A stretch of 64,000 nt of DNA from Cristatella mucedo (lineage: Eukaryota; Bryozoa; Phylactolaemata; Cristatellidae): the NCBI GenBank assembly GCA_009760855.2, contig WPIO01000082.1, positions 1,093,001-1,157,000 of the forward strand, given 5' to 3'. This document shows positions 45,247-58,003 of this stretch, piece by piece (the first letter of the stretch is position 1; every line of letters begins with the position of its first letter). The notes below the pieces were generated by a model. The model ran no database searches, was not told the DNA's origin, and saw nothing but the letters and a program-made list of their open reading frames with translations. The translations under genes were made by a program, and so were the position numbers.

Positions 45247-46830
45247 GATAATAGCAATAATAATAAATTTGATAAAGTGCCCTCAGAGAACTCAATCTCT
45301 TTCTATTCCTTTTACAATTGCTACAAAGAAAGCGCGATCGATTTCTTAGTGGTAGCACGCTCAATAAGCAACAAGAATAACATGGTTAGGGATGACATGC
45401 ACAGGGTCAGCATACAAGTATGATTAGTGGCAGCGTATAACGGTGGCAGCACGCACATACAGGAAAAATCACCGGGGCCAACTGAATGCAGTGATAAATA
45501 GATGCGTTTATAGTTTCTTTTTAACTGTGGACAATTTGGAAGATGCCGTTACAAAAGTCGGGAGTAAGATTCCAGACTTTGGAAGTGTACGAACAAAAGG
45601 CAGGGTCTCAAACAGATTTGTGGTTTGTACGAGGTGTAGTAAAATACCTAGATTTCGAAAAGTGGGTAGAACTATGCTTAGCCAGGTGGGATGAAGATCT
45701 AATAGGTGGACTGGAGCAAAAGAAAGAAAGTGCTCGAAAGTGAGTAAACAAACCTCGAAGTCGATGTATTGCCTGACTTGGAGCCAGTGCTGGTCGGGGG
45801 GGGGGAGTGGTGTGACAAGCCTAGCTGTATAGTTTTGCACCAGCTGTAAGTGCCTGATTTCACAGACCAGTCTACCAGTAAGCAGTTAGATACAGAAGTC
45901 AAGAAAGGATTTCAAAAAGCCACGGATCAATTTTGATGTGACAAAACTGTCTAAACAAGCTCAAAGTTTAGCAATGTTATTTAGCTTAAAGTAGGCAGAA
46001 TTCACCGTGGAGCTGATGTGGTCGTCAAAGGAAAAATCACGTTGGAACGGTACACCTAAATTCCGTGCAGCTTTAACAGGAGACATGCTGGCAGAGCCGA
46101 CTTTGAGCGTTGGCCTTTCCAATTTCTGAATAACACGTGAATTGCCTGCAGCTAATAAGTTGGTTTTACTATCATTTGATTTAAGAAAATTAGCTGCCAT
46201 TTATATACGAATGTCATCAATACATATAGCAAGGGAGTTGAGAGAATTTGACATGCTGGAGTGCTGGGAATGATCAAAACAAAGATACAAAGGAGTTGTC
46301 GTCATCATAAAAGTGAAAGCCTATATTTGGCTCGGTAATCACATCGGCTAGAGGGAGAGTATAGAAAATGAAAAGAAGTGGACCAACACGGAACCTTGAG
46401 GCACCTCATCTTTCAGAAGTTCCTCGGATGGTATTTGTCCATTCACATTAATACTCTGGTTCCTCCAAATGAGATAGGACCTGAACCATTACAGAGCCGC
46501 ACCAGTGATGCCCAGGCGTGATGACATGTGCTCAAGAAGGACTCGATGATCGATAGTATCAAAAGTCGCCGAAAGATAAAAAAAAAACAAGTAAACATAC
46601 TCTACCGATGTATGCATTCAGAAGTAAGTCGTACACCAGAAAAAGTGCTGATTCTGCGGAGTGATTAGCTCTAAAACCTTAATGGAACTTACTAGCACAG
46701 TTTGAAGTTTTAATGTATGAGTTCAGCTAGTCTGTCACAACCTCCTTTAAGTGTCTTTGATAGGAATGGTAGAAGTAAGACTGGGTGGAAGTTGCTAAAG
46801 TTCACCCGATCTAGTGTTGCTTCAATAAAG
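45247..46830 (-). mobile_element. LINE-A copy, tail to RT
   Basis: (AAT)n at 45247-45261, then the tail hairpin, 3' UTR and C-terminal region, including antisense of HWLQVRQYIDFEV. Then come KVGSASMSPVKAARNLGVPF, FDDHISSTVNSAYF, and RT landmarks up to 'gttgctaaagttcacccgatctagtgttgc' (compare 62370-62400). Frames are broken several times. The 5' end is truncated in the RT. Confidence 0.8.
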
Positions 46831-47158
46831 ATACAAATGTTCCTCTGTAAGAATTCTCAAAACAAAAATCATAACAGGAAATTTTTAAAGTCTCTAGCGA
46901 ACAAAATTTAATTATAGTAAACAATAAGCATATCGTTTCGTCTTTGATAGCAATCACAGTGTCAGCACATGCAAACACATGCAGAAAACTCACCCGAACA
47001 CAGCAAATGCTTTAAGAAACTGATGCTTTTTGGCAGCTTAAAACATATCGTCACGTGGCAGTTTTTTTTGAAAAGAGTCAGTAATGAGTTTCAAGATTTG
47101 CAAGCAAACGAACTGAAGGCACGATCACCAATGCATTAGAAAAAAGGTTGATCATAGA
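46831..47158. other. Spacer, nothing recognised
   Basis: AT-rich with a T8 run. No element recognised. Confidence 0.4.
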
Positions 47159-47159
47159 T

Positions 47160-47740
47160 GTAATGTATCTCCGTCAGTAACTCCACGAAGTCATAAAGAC
47201 CATGTGGGCGTTACGCAGGAGAGTTTTGTATAGCCCACTCACAGCCTAAGTGGCTTTCGGTACGCATTCGGTAGACAACAGACTTCGTCTCATGCAACAA
47301 AGAGAAAGTGGGAAGCATAGCAGAGTTAGGAGAGCAGTTGAGGTAGTGATTAGCATAGAAGTAGCAGTTCAGGACCACTGAAAAAGATGTGCCATAGTCG
47401 GCAGTTGGAGAGTAGATGTCGTCGCGTAAGAATTGTGGAAGCGAGTTCCACAGTCTAGGACCTGCAGAGCTAAAGCTTCTGTCGCCAACTGTCTTTAAGC
47501 GGAGGAATGGGACAGCTAATTTATTGTCCACACAGGACCTGAGGGCGCGAACAGGCTGAAACTGATGTAGAAGTTCAGCTAGATACGAAGGAGCCAAGCC
47601 GTGGCGGGCCTTGTGGGTCAGCGTAAGAACTTTGCTCCGTATCCTTTGCTCAACCGGCAACCATCCTAGCTCTTCCAGCAAAGGTGACACGTGCTCAAAC
47701 CGCTGGGACTTGAAGACCAGCCTTGCAGCCATATTCATAG
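47160..47740 (-). mobile_element. LINE-B 3' end, best C-terminal frame
   Basis: The open minus-strand frame 47211-47738 starts AARLVFKSQRFEHVSPLLEE, continues LGWLPVEQRI, THKARHGLAPSYLAELL and PFLRLKTVGDRSFSSAGPRL, then WNSLPQFLR, the L2-type C-terminal domain. The last ~60 residues come from 3' UTR sequence. The family differs from LINE-A in sequence and 3' UTR (no A-type hairpin) but belongs to the same broad clade. Domain role unknown. Confidence 0.8.
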
Positions 47741-47986
47741 ATACAGATAGGGGAATTGAGTCGGAAGTGCAAGTGGTGCAATCTGAACAGGAGCTACTTC
47801 TTACATGTAGACTAGAGCTATAGAATGAAGGGAATAGATATTAAGTGGTAGTAGTTTGTATTCAATACTCTACTTGGTGAAGAGCCAGTGACGGTTGATG
47901 CGAAGTGGTGTGTTGTGTAAATTGTGACTTTCAAGACAGATTGGCCCTACCAGCAGAACTTTGCACTGAGTGAAGACTTAGGTTTC

Positions 47987-50028
47987 GTGACTATTGAACC
48001 TACGACTGCTGATCCTGCGACAATTGGCCTGTACCAACCGGCCTGTCAACAATTGATCTACATACCATCTGTTCTGCTACTAATGGACCAACGACAACTG
48101 GCCTGTACTAAATGACCTATACAATAATTGATTTATATGTCAATTTATAAGAACAATACACAATTTTTAATTTAAACAATGGATACCAGCAATTAAGAAT
48201 GAATTCATGACCGTCTGCATTTTTTTTATATTAATCCAACAGGATTACGAGCAAAACTTTTTTTTTCTCTTAAAAGTGTCAAAAATGTTCATTACGTTCT
48301 AAATAAAACCGATCTTAATGTTACTGTAGCTTCTAAACTAACTTTACGACAAATATGCGATGGCTTGAAGAAAAATTAGAACATCTGTACGACCGTAACC
48401 TTCAACAGCCAGCCAAACATTTTTGGCCAGCTCGAGGTATCTCGTTGCTTGGACAACAAGAACGCCAGTGGCACCTTGCCAGAATAAGGCAGTCTACTTA
48501 CTGTGGTCCATGAGAAGCTCATCCAGAAATGTTCACATCTTTTGATGATGGCACTGGAACAATGCTTGGAACCCATAATTCCACCACTCTACTGCATTAG
48601 TTGTACGAGCTACACCGTCTACTGATGCCACATACTGATCTAGCATCCCACCGGGAAGAGCGTGTCGTAGTTATCACCTCGACCTTTCAGACGTCTGCCT
48701 CGGATGTAAGTATGTTCGAAGTAGGAGATCAGCTCGATAATACGCTCATGTGATGGCATACAGTCGGACGGACAGCAGCTCAAATGCTTCGATGGCATCA
48801 GTCTCTGGTACATGTGCAAGTGCTGGTAGATATTGGCCTGCACTGCGAATAACATCATTATAAAAGTTTCAAACCATTCATTCATTCCTAACTCGTTGAA
48901 CTTTCGCGTGACGCTCTGAGTGAGATGGAAATAACAGCCCGTAATTGTAACAGTCAAGTACAAGGCAGAGAAAGCATTAATAGCTGCTGCTTCGAAATCG
49001 ATGAGAATGGTTTGAGGGTTTACAGAAGGTATGAGACGCTTGAGTTTGGCGAGAAGGCGACTTTATGTTGCTCGAGTCTTTTTTAGAAGTAGGCAGTACA
49101 GTCCAATAGGGATAAGTCGTGGGAAAAAAAGAAAATAAATGGTGTGCAGTTGAAAACAGAGTAAGGGAACTACTTGAAACGTACCGTCAGCTAGCCACAC
49201 GTCTGCTCGAGCCAAGCCGTCAAGTAAGGTGTTTCTTCCCAAGATAATCTGTCGATCCTGTCCCGAGTCAAACAGTACGAAACTAATGAATTTCTGAGGG
49301 ACATCAAATAACAGATCGGTGGGTGTCGGTGGAGATGTTTTGTCGGCCTCGGACAAGTCCTTCTTTATCTGCAGCCGCAGTACTCTATTCAAGGTTGAGT
49401 TCCTCAGTAAAGCCATTAGCACGTCATCAGATAAGTTTCTAGCGAAAAGAATCTTGCACTGCACTCAGAGTCGCAGAAACCTCCAATATCTTAGCTTTCA
49501 TGTCACCAACAGGCTTTTTCGCCTGGCTTTTGCAATGTTATCTTCGTGGCAGTGTTCTGGAGCGCGATTTCCAACAACTATCGTGCCATTCGTTATTAGA
49601 CGAGGTTTGCAACCAAGTTGACGGTATTTGCAGCATCGCCAATTCATAGTGCTGCTTGCATTAACGATTATCTTCCAGTATTCAAAGTTTCTATATATAG
49701 CAGTAGCATTTCCACGTTCGGAAATTCCGTGCCGTATCACTGAATACGTGATACATAAATGTGTTGGTGTTCAACAATTATTAACTTCACAAAATATAAT
49801 CTCTATTTATGTATACTTGCTGATATCCAATCCTTATAATTGTCTTTAACCTTTTATGTTTATATATATTTATAAACTAATTTGATCAAATAAAACCGAC
49901 CTGCACCAGTTTTATTTGCATTGCCTATTTCTGATCTTTGGGCCTCTTGTCATAGATCAGTTGTCATATAGATCAATTGTCGTATAGTCCAGTTGTTACA
50001 GGAAAATTGTCGTAGGGCGAGTAGTCAC
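47987..50028 (-). mobile_element. MULE (Mutator-like) DNA transposon with FLYWCH domain
   Basis: The transposase lies on the minus strand between long terminal inverted repeats. The left TIR (47987 to about 48130) and the right TIR (about 49905-50028) are both built of repeated ~15-base units of the type CGACAATTGGCCTGTA. The outer ends GTGACTA..CCTACGAC match in inverted orientation. Length about 2.04 kb. No certain 8-10 bp target duplication was seen, so the exact ends are approximate. Confidence 0.75.
48290..49740 (-). pseudogene. MULE transposase with N-terminal FLYWCH zinc finger
   Basis: From 49740 down: NWRCCKYRQLGCKPRLITNG and then EHCHED form a FLYWCH zinc finger (W, C, C, H.H), which binds DNA. 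Then come RADVWLADGTFQVVPL (first catalytic Asp, DGTF), QLHTIY, ILIDFEAAAINAF (second Asp, DFE), TITGCYFHLTQSV, and MLDQYVASVDGVARTTNAVE with WWNYGFQALFQCHH (MULE C-terminal signature). The protein would cut and join the TIR ends. Breaks: a stop between KKTRAT and SRLLAKLK, a shift between the FLYWCH and catalytic frames, a stop before QYVASVDG, and a stop after CHHQKM. It is recently decayed compared with the LINEs. Confidence 0.8.
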
Positions 50029-51875
50029 AAGTTTAATTGTCGGTACACCAAGGCTTCCGATTGCAACTGGAAGATACTTTCAAGAAGTGAGCTACAGAAA
50101 TCTTGTATGGATGTCAAAACTAGATGGACTATGGTATCATTGTAGTAGTAATCCCAAACTTTTGCTATGGTACATAGATGTAAGTAGGCGGAGTGAAATT
50201 TGGAGTTCTCCAGAGAAATTTTGCTTTAGAAAAAGACAATTTTACCTTTTGCAGATGCTACTGTGAACATTTTTAGACCCTGAAAAATTATGGAGTGAGG
50301 CTTATCAACTTCTGAAACACTTTAGATTTGTCAATAAGTATTAAGTTGGTTTTATTTTTACTGTATTTTGAGAAGGTTTCCATTCATCCTAAATTTAATG
50401 AATGCCATAATTACTCAAGTGGAATCAAGCTTGTTCAACTATTTGCAAAGAATGGTGGTATCAAAGAACACGCACACCTACTAACGATCCATACTACAAT
50501 GAACGCCTATAGTTTCCTCGGTGAATACGTCAACAAGAAAAAGATTATATATATTTTGCAATGTTGATGAACAAACACAGATTCCAAGAGAAATTCATAG
50601 TTTAAAGACTCCACGAACAATCTTAGCCCGATGAAATAAGTCTTCTGAAATCTAGTAATATTATAGGACCTACACCGTTGCAACGGGAAGCCCTGCTTAC
50701 GCGAAGTGATTTGTATTCAAGAATGACTTGGTTATTAAGGGTATCAGCCCTGCCCAGAGATCAAAACTAGCAGAACGACTCAACAAAAGTCACAATTCCT
50801 CTATAGGTCGTTGTATACTTCCAACTGTGCTGCATGCGATTAGCTATTATTTGTATACATGGCTGTAGCTGTTTGGGCGAAGTTGCTAAAATTAAGGTGT
50901 AACAAATTCTTCATGATTAGCATTAAAAGAGAGCCTTTCTGAACAATTTTTGGGATATACCTGAGTTTCTGAACATGTTCATCATGTTCATCATGTTTTC
51001 ATTAGAAGTAAACTGCAAATATAGGCATCACACAAGAAGACAAGTTATTTTTCTTCTAAAATGAGGAGCTTGTTCTTAGTATAATTGCTGTTAAAAAAAC
51101 GCATGCACCCAGTAGCACCATTTACTACCACCCTAGGCAGCCTTTTGACGAAGTAAGGATATTTTCAAGTCACATCTTTCGTATTAAAAATACCACCTTT
51201 ATATCACTACAAGCAGCATATGGCATGCAGTTCCAAGTCCATAGCAGTGACTGCAAAGTTCTAAGTTTTGTGGTTGGAGCAGCCGCACTACTGGTAAAGA
51301 TTTACCTCCAAATGGTCAGTTACATGGTCTGGAGAGACGCTGCTGTCCGAGCAGTTGGAGCCTTAGCCGCTACTGGTGTGGCTACGAAGAGAGCTGCTCT
51401 CAAGTGCTAGAAGCAGTGCTAAGAAAGCCAGGACATGTCAGCTGATGATAAAATGCTTAAACTGGATGTTTTAAGTCTTGTTGACAATAAGCTATTGCCT
51501 CTCCTGCCAACATATTTAAAGTTTCTGAATGGAGATGAATAGAATGCCTGAATAGTGCTCTCTCAACATGATATGCTATTTTCATTATTATTATTATTAT
51601 TTTGACAAGATATGGATTAATTAGTAGGTTTTCCGTCGCAGCTTCTAGCTCGATGCCCTGTGTGCCACGAATATTATCATCGCTTGGCATCTGGAGCTTA
51701 ATATCTAGTTCAGCTCATCTCAGAATCAAGTTGTTTGGGACGAATAAGTACTTAAAAGCCTTAGTTTCCACAAGATAAGAGATATTACTAATTTTTTGCT
51801 TTAGGGTTCTCTCCAGCTTTCTAGTTTACTGGAAAGCTTTGAAGTAAGACCCTTATACTTAATAAAAAAATTCGC
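50029..51875. other. Spacer with an (ATT)n tail-like site
   Basis: (ATT)n at 51583-51601 follows a sequence loosely like a LINE tail (GTTTCTGAATGGAGATGAAT..), possibly another LINE family. A 61-codon frame at 51225-51410 with an Ala/Val-rich segment has no recognisable domain. Confidence 0.35.
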
Positions 51876-51879
51876 AGGG

Positions 51880-53900
51880 AGATATTTTCCCTGATATGTT
51901 ATGACTCAATTTGATCCTGAGACGGCCTGCCGAGCACGCTCTGCATGGATCTGATTGTTTTACTCTCGAATGAATGAAAGCCTCTTCGATGCAGCTTCTG
52001 CAATTTTCCATTACCACCTGACTTCCGAAGACTTTATTAGTCAGCCGTCGAAGTGCTTCACCGCATGAAAGGGGTTCCCGGAGAGAAATAAAATTTCGTG
52101 TAGAGGCATCTTGACCGTCGAATGCCTTGAAGTTTCGGATACGTAACACGCCTGCATTGTAATAATGTCCTAGTTAGCTAGACCGACCCTTGAGAATCAG
52201 CAGCCGTAGGGGATCTCCGATGTTGTGGTTGCAGAAATCAATATAACCATTGCTTTCCGGATAAGATGTACAGAAGCTCACATTATCTTTAGGAAGCTCT
52301 CTGCAGGCTTTAGAAAGAAGGCGTGACTCTTAATTTGAGCCTAGATCGCGGCTGAGCCACATAGGCCCGCCATACACCAACACGACATGAAGTACAGAGG
52401 CTTTGGTTACGGTTTCAGTCGGCTTATTGATCACGGGTACTGCAAAGAAATACATGGAAAGTAGACGCTTGCGATCATAAGGTATTAGAAATTCTTATTA
52501 GTTGCTGTCAATTGACCATTTAAGCCAAAATTTTCAGATTTCAAATGACGTTCGTGGTGTAGGCCTGTTGCAATGGTTGGCCAAGGCATCAGCACTTGGG
52601 GTGCCTTACATGAGGTGCCCCATCGGCATGCCCCACAATAACTAAAGTCATCACACACCGTGGCGGTCTGAAAAAGATCTTTTGTGCTACTGAAAGTGTC
52701 TTATCGAATGCAAGATGACCAGACGATAGGCTGTCGTGCACGTGCACCAACATCGGCGTTCAATGCAGGTTGGCAGAATGATTCCGATTCCATTACATAT
52801 TAGCCAGCCAAAGCCTACATTCAATCAGATGTGTGCTTTACTGTGCTTGCTGTTTTTTTAATGCTTACGATAGGCTTATCAAACTAAGCTAGAAGCTCAT
52901 AAACATTCTAATTGCGTTTCTGAGCAACTCCGATGTCTACTATGAGAAGTATAAGGACGATACCTACCAGGGCACTGGCAACTGCTGAGGTCTTCATAAA
53001 GTATCCGCCAAATTGTTGGAGTGACCAGCATTGTGGTTATATGTTGAAATAAAACTCACTGAGTGTTTTTTAGCCGATTCTTGAAGCTTTCCAAGTGTTT
53101 ATTTTTTTATTGACCCTCGTTGGCAAGAACCAGTTGAATGCTCCGTAGTCCGTATAGATAGTAAGCTTTTAGCCCACCAGGATGAATGGTATTCAATGAG
53201 GGCATCAACCACTGCAACGACATTCAAGTTCTGTAGCCCTTTAATTGTCTTCACGAGCGTTCAGCTTTGTGCTGCCGAACTTCACCTGATGACATTGACC
53301 ATAATATCAGAGTGTTTCTGAAAGAACCCGACTGCGGCTTTGAAGCATGGCATGCGATGGCAAATGGCTTTCTGGGATCGGGGAAGCACATTATCGTGTT
53401 GGCCCTGAACACGTTCTTAAAGGGCGCAAATCTGTTGGAAAAGTCAGGAGAATACTTTGATTCTTAAAGCTGTTTTTATAGGACAGCAGGTATACAAAAA
53501 AAGATTTGAATTTCCTCCAGAAGCCCCATTAGTAGGGATCGACAACCTAAAGACGGTTCTTGGCACATGGACGTCTTGACGAAGCTAAAGGTCTCTGGCT
53601 ATGGCTGAATGCTATTGACGTAGATAAAGTTGCATAGGACTTGCATTTTCTCAATAGCAAATACAAATACTTGCCTTATAGTTTACAGCCGAACTTCCAG
53701 CAGAGTTTCCGCTTTCCATCCAGACTCGTGGTACGGTCTTCCCAGCTGTTACGAAACAATAAAGCCTCCAAGACACAATATCACGTCCTCAATTTGTAAA
53801 GTCCCAGAAACGACATCGTTTGATACTTGACAGAACGCTCTTGATGGGTTTCTGAGACCCAATTACGTCAGACAATATTGATCCGAAGTGCAAAAGGGCG
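51880..53900 (-). pseudogene. Second Ty3/gypsy remnant (RT/RNase H and integrase)
   Basis: Minus strand from the right: FKNVFRANTIMCFPDPRKPF and then ACHASKPQSG (RNase H start, F.LK..L.....FPD..KPF....DAS); NHNAGHSNNLADTL (RNase H end); VHVHDSLSSGHLAFDKTL (integrase zinc-finger region). The integrase core follows with YFFAVPVINKPTETVTKASV, LVYGGPMWLSRDLGSN, and FCTSYPESNGYIDFCNHNIG. In the last motif the catalytic Glu position of the NG..E signature is replaced. A C-terminal remnant continues to about 51880. Many stops. It is a different lineage from the 8-10.7 kb element by motif wording. Confidence 0.7.
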
Positions 53901-54102
53901 ACTTGAAGACAGTTTCTTTTGATTACCTCTAGCTATCTCAATTGATGTTACCAGATGCTGGGTCAAAATTCAAGAAGTATTAAATCCTGTTCAAGTTATT
54001 TAGTGCCTCTGTGAGATTTGTGACTTGCTAATTATCTCTAATGGTAACGTGGTTGAGGGAATACTATTTGACCCAAATACTGAATTCGCATGATCCGGTT
54101 AC

Positions 54103-54372
54103 TCACTAGGACAGCATTTAGTGGGTCCCTGTGATTCGTCCTTCACGTGCTTATGCGTGCTGACACTTTGCATGCTGCCACTAACCACATTTGCATGCTG
54201 ACCCTGTGCATGCCACGCCTAACCATGTTATTCATTTTGTTTGTTTTTCAAGCATGATTTTACTTACCATTTAATTGCATTTCTCTTTGCAGCAAATGTA
54301 AAGCGCCTAGAAAGAGATTAAGTTCTCCGAGGGCGCTTTATCAAGTACATTAATATTATTATTATTATTTAG
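54103..54372 (+). mobile_element. LINE-A 3' end, short and well preserved
   Basis: Starts at 'aggacagcatttagtgggtccctgtgattcg' (last codons FSGSL-stop). It carries the full 3' UTR with two GCATGCTGACxCTxTGCATG repeats, the tail hairpin AAGCGCCTAGAAAGAGATT..GTTCTCCGAGGGCGCTTT at 54301-54341, and (ATT)n at 54352-54371. This is a good reference for the 3' end. Confidence 0.9.
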
Positions 54373-56635
54373 TACCACAGGGGAAGCTCATGAGCCAGTG
54401 GACTTCCTGACGATTCTACCGTTGAACATCTTTGAACCTCTATACTTGACTTGTTGCTGGAAATATAGGGGTGAAAATCAAATCTAGGCTTTCTTTCGTG
54501 CTAGTAGTGCATCAGGCCTTAGCTAAACTGTTTGTTAAATTTTTTTATTTCTTAAGGTCTATTGAATAGCGAGAAAAATGTCCATATACATATAACGCAA
54601 GCATCTATGCTTGTCTCTCGGCAGGTGATGAGCCGTCAAACTTGTATACTAAATGCTCTACTAGCTGTATTGAAAGATATACGGTCCGATTGTGGTAATA
54701 GAATTGGCGTAACTTAAATACAGCTGCAGGCCGGGCCATACCCTGCAGTTGTAAAAAGAAGATAGTTCTGAGTGTAAGTACCCAGAGTACCATTCGCTCA
54801 AGCCATGCGGCATGTCTGAACGTCCGAACAGTTCAAGGTCACAATTTCTCGATGTGGCTTATATGTTATTAGCTGTATAGCGATATTGCCGTAGTTCCAG
54901 TGTAACAGGCCTGATTATACTCCAGACTGGATTATGCCCATGGCAAAAACACGATCTAGGTGGCATTTTATAACCAATGGTTAAAACGGCCTCGGCCACT
55001 TTTAACATGGGGCGTAAAAGAAATATTCCCTGTCAAAAAATGATGCAGAGTGTGAAATTTTGTAACTATAACTAACTCTTTAAATCGGCAGGTCTTCTGG
55101 GAGTATCTGCCTAAAGGCTTTAATTATGGCAGCCAACCATTTTATCTTGTCTTGTGAAACCTTAGATAAATTCCATGGAGATGTCGCGACAGCACGGTGT
55201 GACTCAACGCTTGCATTAGGAGAAAGTTGATTTACGGAGTCGGCCTCCCATGCCTAAAAAAATGTCAGGCAAGATAAAGTGAAGACATGTCATTTCAGTC
55301 ATCGGAGCTGATCCATGTATTCCTGAACGTGAAGCAATAGCTTTTTGGATGATGAATATAAGAGTGCACATGAGTGCAAACTCTCACGCCATGTAAAACT
55401 ATCAGCTGAAGCTTCAGCTCTATCATCTATCCCCAACAATATAAAATTTTGCATATTAGCACAGTGAAATGTCGAGCCCAGAACTGCTCAGTAAGTAAAG
55501 CGTCTGATCGAACCCCAGAGTGAGCATGCACACATAGCATTTTGTTCCAAGACAATATTGTGGAAGTCTTGACAGTGACTGAAAACTGAGTCACTGACCC
55601 CAAAGAAGACACACAGTTGGACTAAAGTTGAAACCTCCTCGCATAGGAGCTCTTTTAAGTATCGAGCTGCGTAAACATTCTTGTGATGGTGAAAATCGAA
55701 ATTGAAATGAAAGACCAGCTACAAGCTCACTGTGTGCGCCTGCAACACAATTGAAATATCTAAGCGTTTTTTCTCATCCATCTTTTGAGCTGCTTCTAAA
55801 CGCACGAAGTTGGTAATAGGCTATCCTTCTCAGTTTCATGTTCATGTAAAATTGCCAAATGCAAGGCATCATACCTGTAAAAGGTTGATTACTAATCCAC
55901 CTTGTCGACGCTCGTGCTGAAATCTGAAATAAATGACTGGTGCTGAAATTTTCCATCTCCATTTACTCTGCTGACTAAGCCAATGTAACCCTTTCCCAGA
56001 TGGCTAATTATTTACAGTAGATGTTAAAATAGCTCAGAATAATACGCCCAACTAAGAATATTAAGCCTAAGAAGGCTAAGCACAACCCAAGCCATACAAT
56101 AAGAACTGGCAATCAATAAACTAACTCATTGAATTTGCCAGAGGTTACTGAATCTATCTCACGTAAAGCAGAGTAAAGCTTGTATAAAAAACGCAGTCAA
56201 GCCAGAAATTCGTCAAAAAAGGCTGATACCGACCATTAGCTTGCATTTTTACCTTATCTTAATCACCACATTACCTAAGAATGTTTTCGTGATTTATCCA
56301 ACGGTTTTCTTGCTTCTTTGACAGCCAGTAGAAAAAATTAAAATTCTTGATCATTCAGATGAATAATCTTTGGATTTTCTAGCCTGCGCTTGAAGTTTAT
56401 CTCCAAGTCTAAGAAGCTTAATAGTCCTCTAGACACCATAGGCACAGTTTTCCTTCAAAAATGCTTTGACATACTGCTGCCCTGCACACTTTCTTCTAAT
56501 TTTTGTTCCTATCACTGAAATTGCAAGTAGTGTCAGACTAGTTACACAATTTTATCAAAGCGAGCTTGAAACCTAGAAAGTAGGTCTGGTTTAGAGTTTA
56601 TGCACAAATCACAGCATGCAGTTAGCACTACCGTT
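54373..56635. other. Long spacer, nothing recognised
   Basis: Frames of about 190 nt at 54605, 55427 and 55774 (minus) have no domain. A GGGGTTCGATC word (B-box-like) on the minus strand near 55512 lacks an A-box partner. Confidence 0.4.
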
Positions 56636-56639
56636 AGTG

Positions 56640-57165
56640 CCCAACGACCTTTTATAAATGACAACAAAGGCATTGCCTTTCTGCTAATTTTGTAAGACCT
56701 CTTGGCCGCTTTTAATATCAAAAATACAGAAATTGTTCACTCGCACCCGTCGTCTTGCATAAGATTCACAGGTACACTGCCTCCATGGTTTAGGTCCTAT
56801 CTCAGTTGGAGAGCTCTAGGACCAGATATCATGGATAAGGTCATGCGGTGAGCTTCTGATACGTGGCTTGCTTTGGCAGTGCAACACAATTTACGCTCTC
56901 ATTTTTGTGAAGCCGATAGTTGTACCAGGGCTTTCATCTATCTCTGCTTTCAATCAAGTCTCCTCGAACTTGCTACCTGCTCACGTTACGTTATCACCTG
57001 CTTGGACAGAATTAAAAAAGGTGTTACAATCCTAACTATTTGTCAAATAAATTCCTCATTCCTTATAAGGTTTATTAGTTGCACGTGTGTTCTGAAACCT
57101 TCCATGTTTTTATTAAAATACGACATACTTCTTATTTGCCATCTGTAAAGTGCCTGGAATGAGAA
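56640..57165 (+). mobile_element. LINE-A copy, internally deleted
   Basis: RT fragments on the plus strand ('gccttttaatatcaaaaatacag' for the AFDTID region; 'ggtttaggtcctatctcagttggagagctc' for FRSYLSW.A). They jump to C-terminal and 3' UTR sequence (SSLLELATCSRYVITC-like) and end at 'ccatctgtaaagtgcctggaatgagaattggc'. Frames broken. No (ATT)n tail. Confidence 0.55.
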
Positions 57166-57458
57166 TTGGCTATTAGGATTCGCTCTACACATCGTTTTGA
57201 CCTTTTACTTCAAGTATCATTGGCACGATCGCTTTGGGATGATGAAAAATTGGCGTAGGCATGAAGCAATTACGTGTCCAAAGTAACAACACGACACTGA
57301 CGAACTCATGAAATACACGTTAAAACTACGTAGCGCTCTTTCTATAAATATGCTAAGTAATTAAGATACTACAAATACTATTCACCGCTTGAAAAAGCAT
57401 TTAAAACGTACAAAACGAAATTGAAAAAACTTGACAGTATACACGAAACTCTAATAAA

Positions 57459-57572
57459 ATGTTAAGTTTAATCATCATGACTCTGGTTTTCAGCTATAGC
57501 ATTTATATGGTATTATTAGGTGTAGAAAGCTGTGAAAATCTGAGGGAGAACGAATGCGTCTACATTTTTAAG
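57459..57572 (+). CDS. Signal-peptide first exon of a secreted protein
   Basis: ATG at 57459 opens MLSLIIMTLVFSYSIYMVLL and then GVESCENLRENECVYIFK, a typical cleavable signal followed by two Cys, ending exactly at donor aag|gtaata in phase 0 (38 codons). The next exon candidate (57949-58003) starts in phase 0. A decayed paralogue lies at 11955-12038. The domain is not recognised beyond the signal. The downstream gene would run past several LINE insertions and possibly out of the window. Confidence 0.55.
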
Positions 57573-57948
57573 GTAATAATATTTCTACGTAGGCCATCAT
57601 TATTGTCTACATTGTCTCTCCTGTACATACAGTACATATGTTTGCTTGCATACAGATACTCTATATATTGAATACTAGTGCTGCAAGTAAAAATTGTCGC
57701 CATTCGAAGTATCTTAAAAATAGAATTTATTAAGATAATCAACTTCAGGCTGCATTTCATTAGAAAGTGACTTTAAACTTTCTATGCTGTACAGAGCTGC
57801 TTGTTTTTTGGCAGACGATGGGTACTGCTAAAGGCATGTACTTAAAACTAATAACCTAGTTTTAAGGCAAATCGGTACTACAGCCTGAAGCAAGTAACGG
57901 TGAACAGTTAAATAGTCGATGAAATCGAGTCGCTAATATTATTTGCAG

Positions 57949-58003
57949 TGCAGCTTCTCTCCAGTGTGCTCGGCAATACCTCAGAGCAGAGTAGTGTATT
58001 CAG
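57949..58003 (+). CDS. 55-nt second exon of the same secreted protein
   Basis: Acceptor ttatttgcag and donor tcag|gtaagt. In phase 0 it reads CSFSPVCSAIPQSRVVYS, ending in phase 1. Length and splice sites are identical in the paralogue at 12436-12490. The phase-1 end is what a FReD exon like that at 21259 (phase 1) requires, so I infer that the full gene continues into a fibrinogen domain. None is visible in the remaining 6 kb. Confidence 0.5.

Noticed and set aside
55490-55530. SINE or tRNA from GGGGTTCGATC on the minus strand
   Set aside because: The B-box-like word stands alone, and no A-box or matching tail was found.
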